A stretch of DNA of 64,000 nucleotides, taken from the NCBI GenBank assembly GCA_944989445.1, contig CALYLW010000433.1, positions 137,131-201,130 on the forward strand. Reading direction: 5' to 3'. The translations under genes and the position numbers were made by a program. This DNA comes from Ampullaceana balthica. Taxonomy: Eukaryota > Mollusca > Gastropoda > Lymnaeidae. The notes below the pieces were generated by a model. That model saw only the letters and a program-made list of their open reading frames with translations. It searched no databases and was not told the DNA's origin. Every line of letters starts with the position of its first letter. Position 1 is the first letter of the stretch. Positions 59,711 to 64,000 of this stretch are shown here, in pieces.

Positions 59711-62079
59711 AGTCGGAGACGCTACAACATACATTACTTGTTTTATTCCCATTCTCTGGCTCACGACATTTACCTTCAGAGATTTGTGAGGAGGCTTTTC
59801 TGTTTGTTTGTTTACTTTATTAAATTCGAATTAGCCATTTTTGCTTGCCAGTGTGTTGGCAAGATTAGAAACAGAAAGGAGATTTGGCTACTGACATTAA
59901 ATGAGTCTCCTCGCTACTGCAGAGCTCATATATTGTGTAGCAATCATTCCCATGTTACGCTACTGCTATTCAGACTGAGTCGATAGTGACTGTAAACGTG
60001 GCAAATATGTTGACCAGCGATTTTAAAATGAAAAGATTAACCAAACACTTAGGTTGAAACGCATGTAAAAAAACACACACAAAACATGGAATCAAATAGA
60101 AATGTATCTAACTCAATTTTAAGAGACATTTCGGCTCCTCTATCTCAAACTGTTCAGGAAAGAATTTGATCATCAGAAAAAATATAATAAATTTTTATAA
60201 ATTACTTTATGCATTATTTTAAATCCTAGCTCTGAATGCAGTGAAACAATGATGGTATTCAAGAGATCGGTAGCATATCTTGTCTCTTCTGAACAACTGA
60301 TATAAAAGTCAAGCGTACGATAGAGTCAGCTGACTTTGCAGTTATCTTATAATGGGTTTTCTTGTTTATTCGTTGATAATTTCTGTGCCGATGCATTTTC
60401 ATATAACGTTTTCCAAATACAAAATCGGGCCCCTTAAATAAATGAGGTCACAAACTTTCAACAACAAAAAAAAACACATTAATATTTTATATGGCACACT
60501 GTATTTCTTTACTAAATTATGAACAGTTCATAAATCACTTTTAACCAACTCCCCAATCGAACACTGCACGCAAAGGTGCATTTATTTAATGATGAAATAT
60601 AAATTTGTTCAGTAAACCATAAAATACTCTCACAATGAAGCAGCATATTTTATTCTATTTAGTTTCGTTTTATGTCACAATTAATTGAAACCCCGAGTTA
60701 AATTACAATTGTTTAATATCAGTTTCAAAAATAAAATGTTTTATATGAAAGTGCAATCCGAGAATTCTTTTGCGAAAACAATATTTTATTCCATAAGATT
60801 AGCTCAAATCTAACACCGCCAGTGAGACGCTGATTAATTATTCATGGAATTTCATGCACTAAAAAGGAGCGAAAGTTAAGAAAATAATGGTTAGACTAGG
60901 GGATAACGGACATGGCAAAGTCCTTTGAGGTTCACGTCAGCAATCTCGGACTACGGGTCGTCTGCCATAATCTCGAACCAAACATCTCTAACTGATGTCA
61001 TGTATTCAGGGCCACGCCAGCAGGATATGCTGTCTAAAATGACACTGGGGTCGAGGATTATATGACCAGACCCCAGGGAATGTCACCAAGTCTTGTGCGA
61101 GTCTGTCCGGACGCCTATCCGTTGGGCAGTGGATAAACAGGGGGACGGGGAGTGTTTATGAGGTAAGTTGAGATCGCTTATTGAAACACGAAGCGAAAGA
61201 GATAAAAACTTATCAAGTGTCGTGATGGCTCGCTCAAGTTAAAACACGGGGCTTTTAACTACGTGTGGATAGGGGCGCTTAGCCACTGGTTTACTAAATA
61301 CAACATGACATAAAGGGGCTCATTTCACTAAAGTTTGAAAGTTACAAACTTAGACACCCATTTTAGGTTCGAATCATCGAGGTTTGATAATAAATACCCA
61401 CACAATTAATCGGTTTTAAACCAGTGGATCGATCGAATGAGGTTTAAAGAATAGAATTCAACAGCATTAAATTAGCATACCTCCCTAAAGCGTGGAGATT
61501 GAAATAAATTTTAAATACGATTTTTTTTTAATTAAAAAAAAACACTCCTTAGTTAAAAACAATTAGATGTAGTCACAATTTAATAACTTCAAATAACTAA
61601 CATTCATATTCATTAAAGTTTGTGATTAACCTCTTAAAAGCTGTTCCATCTGATGGGCAGTGCCAAACAACATTGTCTTGGCCGTCCTAGACACAGCAGG
61701 CTATGTTCAGCCCAGGGCTTGAAGTAAACAGGTTCACTACTCTTTCATGGGCTGCGCTGCTACGCCAATAGTTCAAGTCCCGTTGTCTTCTAGGCTCTGG
61801 AAGCATTTGCTAGTAGAGCAAAGTTTGGGTCATCAATAATCTCGGGTGTTAGCGACGTTTGGTCTGTTCGACTTGGCTTTGAAATATTAGCATATATTTC
61901 TCTCACCGTCATGCTGACGGCGCATTCTCGGTACCAATTTGTTCTATTGCCACCCACCAACCAGCTTCTTGAGTCCTAGGTTAGTGCCTGGTGGTTTAGC
62001 CGCCGGGTTTTGACCACGGAATCTGTTTGTATTGCCTTGTATATTCACGTGCGGAGATGCTGATCTTCCGTCGAGCGCC
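59711..62079. other. No gene recognised
   Basis: AT-rich to about 60870, then moderately GC-richer from 60880 to 62080 without a recognised family. A weakly open minus-strand stretch near 61640-61860 has several stops. A 27-codon ORF at 60913 (+) is probably chance. Confidence 0.4.
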
Positions 62080-62363
62080 TCCCCAGCGGACAAAGCAGAA
62101 GCCAATTAAGGAAGCGGTGGAGGTGGATTGGTCATACATTAAGAAAAACCTGCACCCAATACAACAAGCCAAGCCCTGAAATGGAACCCCTAGGGAAAGC
62201 GAAAAAGAGGTCGTCCAAGAAACACCTGTCGCCGAGAACCTGGAGAGGCTGGCCCAGGATAGGGATGCCTGGAGGTCTCTCGTAGGTTGCCTATGCCCTT
62301 GGAGGAATCGCAGACGTCGAGGATGATATGTGGATGTCCCTCGTGGACGAGAAGGCTCAACAA
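62080..62363 (+). pseudogene. LINE ORF2 C-terminal fragment, same family as 7347-7863
   Basis: Plus-strand blocks, spread over frames by small indels: 'QKPIKE', 'RWRWIGHTLRKT', a 'gggaaagcgaaaaagagg' stretch equivalent to the Lys/Arg-rich linker, and 'QDRDAWRSLVG'. The 3' end has the same 'tggatgtccctcgtgg' and 'acgagaaggct' segment as the copy at 7347-7863. Frame-broken and short. Confidence 0.85.
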
Positions 62364-62743
62364 TATATTCACATGGGTCTGAATCATTTGGACTTTGAAC
62401 TTTCCTCCCCGATTTTTTCGACTGTGCTCACGTCATCTAAAACGATCGCTTTATCAGCCCATTCATCCATCCATCAATCTGGCTTGCTTGCGCAAAAGTA
62501 TAACTAGAGACATATGGATGTCCAAAGTTATGCGCGACATCCCATTTGGCACTCTTGGCCAGATATAACAATAAGGTTTATGATTGTTCACTTGAACACC
62601 TAAATATTGTAGAGCCTGCTTAAATCACAACTTGTAATGCTGTAGAGTGTAGATGGGCGGGTGTGATTTAGTTAAAGAAAATGTAGTGAAGGGTTTTAGT
62701 ATGTTCAACCAAGACATATTGAAATGGATTTAAAGAAAGTACA

Positions 62744-62775
62744 GTGGTACCTCAGGTTTCGAATAAAATCTCCTA
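62744..62775 (+). mobile_element. Solitary pogo/Tigger-like terminus
   Basis: CAGTGGTACCTCAGGTTTCG, preceded by 'ta', matches the Tigger-like inverted repeat type seen at 22498-23186. No opposite terminus was found in the window, so the element is truncated or longer than what remains. Confidence 0.55.
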
Positions 62776-63011
62776 AATGTATTTGTCATGGGTAACGAAC
62801 ATTGCCTCTGTTTAGAACAAAGAAAGGAAAGGGTGAGAGGGGAGGGAAAAGTTAAGCGTCTGAGACAAATTACCTTGAACAGTGGAAACGAAGTACACGC
62901 TTTATTAGATTATTTTGCCTTCCTTTCTCTGGTTTTATTGCACAGACATATAAAATATCAAAGCAAGAAACATAATCACATGAACTCTTTCTTGGAAAGA
63001 ATTATTCTTTT

Positions 63012-63526
63012 TTAAATCCTTTATATTAACTCGTGGTGTCTGCGGCCGACCGACCGACCTTGCTTGCTTGCTTGCTTGCTTGCTTGTCGCCAAAACTTTT
63101 GATCGATTTTTAACCCACTTGCTCGCAAGATAGCGAGCTGAAATTTTGCAGGCAGTTTCGTACCGATGATAAAAACAATGTATCAAAATTTCAGATCGAT
63201 CGCATGTACCGTAATTAAATTATTGATTTTTTAGATTATTTTTTTTAATCCTATGTATCATGCTATTTTTTGAGATAGAGCGTCGCGGTGCGTATTATAT
63301 TGAACAACCTTTCTGTCGCGCAATAAGGTGCGTATTTTATTGACAGCTCTTTTTATAAACATATTCCTGATCGGTGCGTATTATATTAAACATGTTTTAC
63401 GACACAACTTAAATTTTGTATTTCTGGATGGTCTGGCGCTGCGTATTATAATGAACATTCTTTTAGTTACTTCTCGTACATAAAGGATTTATAGTCAAAA
63501 ACTTGGTTTTTTACGGGTTTTTCTTA
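63012..63526 (+). mobile_element. Family H element, subfamily 1, young copy
   Basis: Full-length copy with 'cgaccgaccgacc' and TTGC microsatellites near its start. Nearly identical to the copy at 32969-33475 over the rest of its length. Ends 'gatttatagtcaaaaacttg' plus 'gttttttacgggttttt'. Non-coding. Confidence 0.88.
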
Positions 63527-63691
63527 TTTCATTTTACATTTATTATAATTGGTTTGGTTTGTTTGTTTTTTTTTCTTGTTTTTTTTTGTTGTTTTTTTTT
63601 GTTTTTTTGTTTTTGTATTTTATAATGTATTGGGTTTTTTTCATTTATTTCCCTCCATTTAAAAAAACCGCCATCTTTAAATTGTATATGT

Positions 63692-63841
<150 letters not shown>

Positions 63842-63857
63842 CGTTGTATCTTTTCTA

Positions 63858-64000
63858 TCAATATACATGATTCCCGTTGTCTGTATGTATGGATGTAATT
63901 ATAATGATGTTAGGTGGCACTGCGATCGATTTTGTTTTATAGTGCTGCACCAAAAATAACACTTTTCGAACGTTCCGCATAAAATTGTTCAATATGATAA
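63858..64000 (+). mobile_element. Helitron, 5' part, runs off the window
   Basis: Begins TCAATATACATGATTCCCG after an A and continues 'tctgtatgtatggatg', 'atgttaggtggcactgcgat', 'cgttccgcataaaattg', matching the reverse complement of 30951-31238. The 3' end lies beyond 64000. It supports the 5' terminus assigned to the other copy. Confidence 0.8.

Noticed and set aside
60913..60996. 27-codon ORF (MAKSFEVHVSN...)
   Set aside because: Too short, with no supporting motif or splice context.
61640..61860. Minus-strand stretch with long open pieces that might be a LINE or host pseudogene
   Set aside because: Several stops and no recognisable domain; nothing specific could be supported.

Overview
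The window is AT-rich animal genomic DNA made almost entirely of transposable elements and tandem repeats. I see no intact, recognisable host protein gene. Metazoan signs are non-LTR retrotransposons, hAT transposases of the GTF2IRD2/ZBED type, pogo-like termini, Helitrons, a tRNA-derived SINE, and GT-AG splice-site-like sequences. Element types and base composition suggest a lophotrochozoan, most likely a gastropod mollusc, but this is inference from repeat flavour only.

Regions. 1-745: 19-bp minisatellite. 2879-8560: a possible composite element between two related hAT-like ends flanked by the same 8-bp word; it encloses a Helitron piece and a further hAT (4486-7988) that carries Helitron ends and two LINE fragments. 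9790-12062 and 12919-15365: two hAT elements with perfect 8-bp target duplications and decayed transposase genes. 17-27 kb: small hAT MITEs, a pogo derivative, a SINE, several minisatellites, and copies of a roughly 500-bp family that looks like a Helentron-associated element (called 'family H' here). 29.4-29.6 kb: a TATA promoter with a possible non-coding first exon. 30.6-33.5 kb: family H copies and Helitrons inserted in one another. 33.6-36.2 kb: three abutting LINE fragments. 37-41.5 kb: a CTAT/CTAC microsatellite and a very homogeneous 25-bp array. 42.0-45.5 kb: a SINE and a long 5'-truncated LINE. 46.6-49.6 kb: 28-bp and 51/52-bp arrays. 50.5 kb and 55.9-57.4 kb: GC-richer patches with a possible exon donor, acceptor and open frames. 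54.9-55.6 kb: a CR1/Jockey-like LINE whose 3' tail matches the SINE. 58-64 kb: further repeats and a Helitron running off the window.

How the pieces relate. The SINE and the LINE at 55 kb share a 3' tail, as in a SINE-LINE partnership. Family H and the Helitrons provide nested insertions that give a relative order of events. One minisatellite (46.6-48 kb) appears to have grown from a transposon terminus. The host-gene candidates (promoter/exon at 29.5 kb, exon-like stretch at 50.5 kb, acceptor-led frame at 56.1 kb) are all on the + strand and could belong to one transcript, but nothing here proves it.
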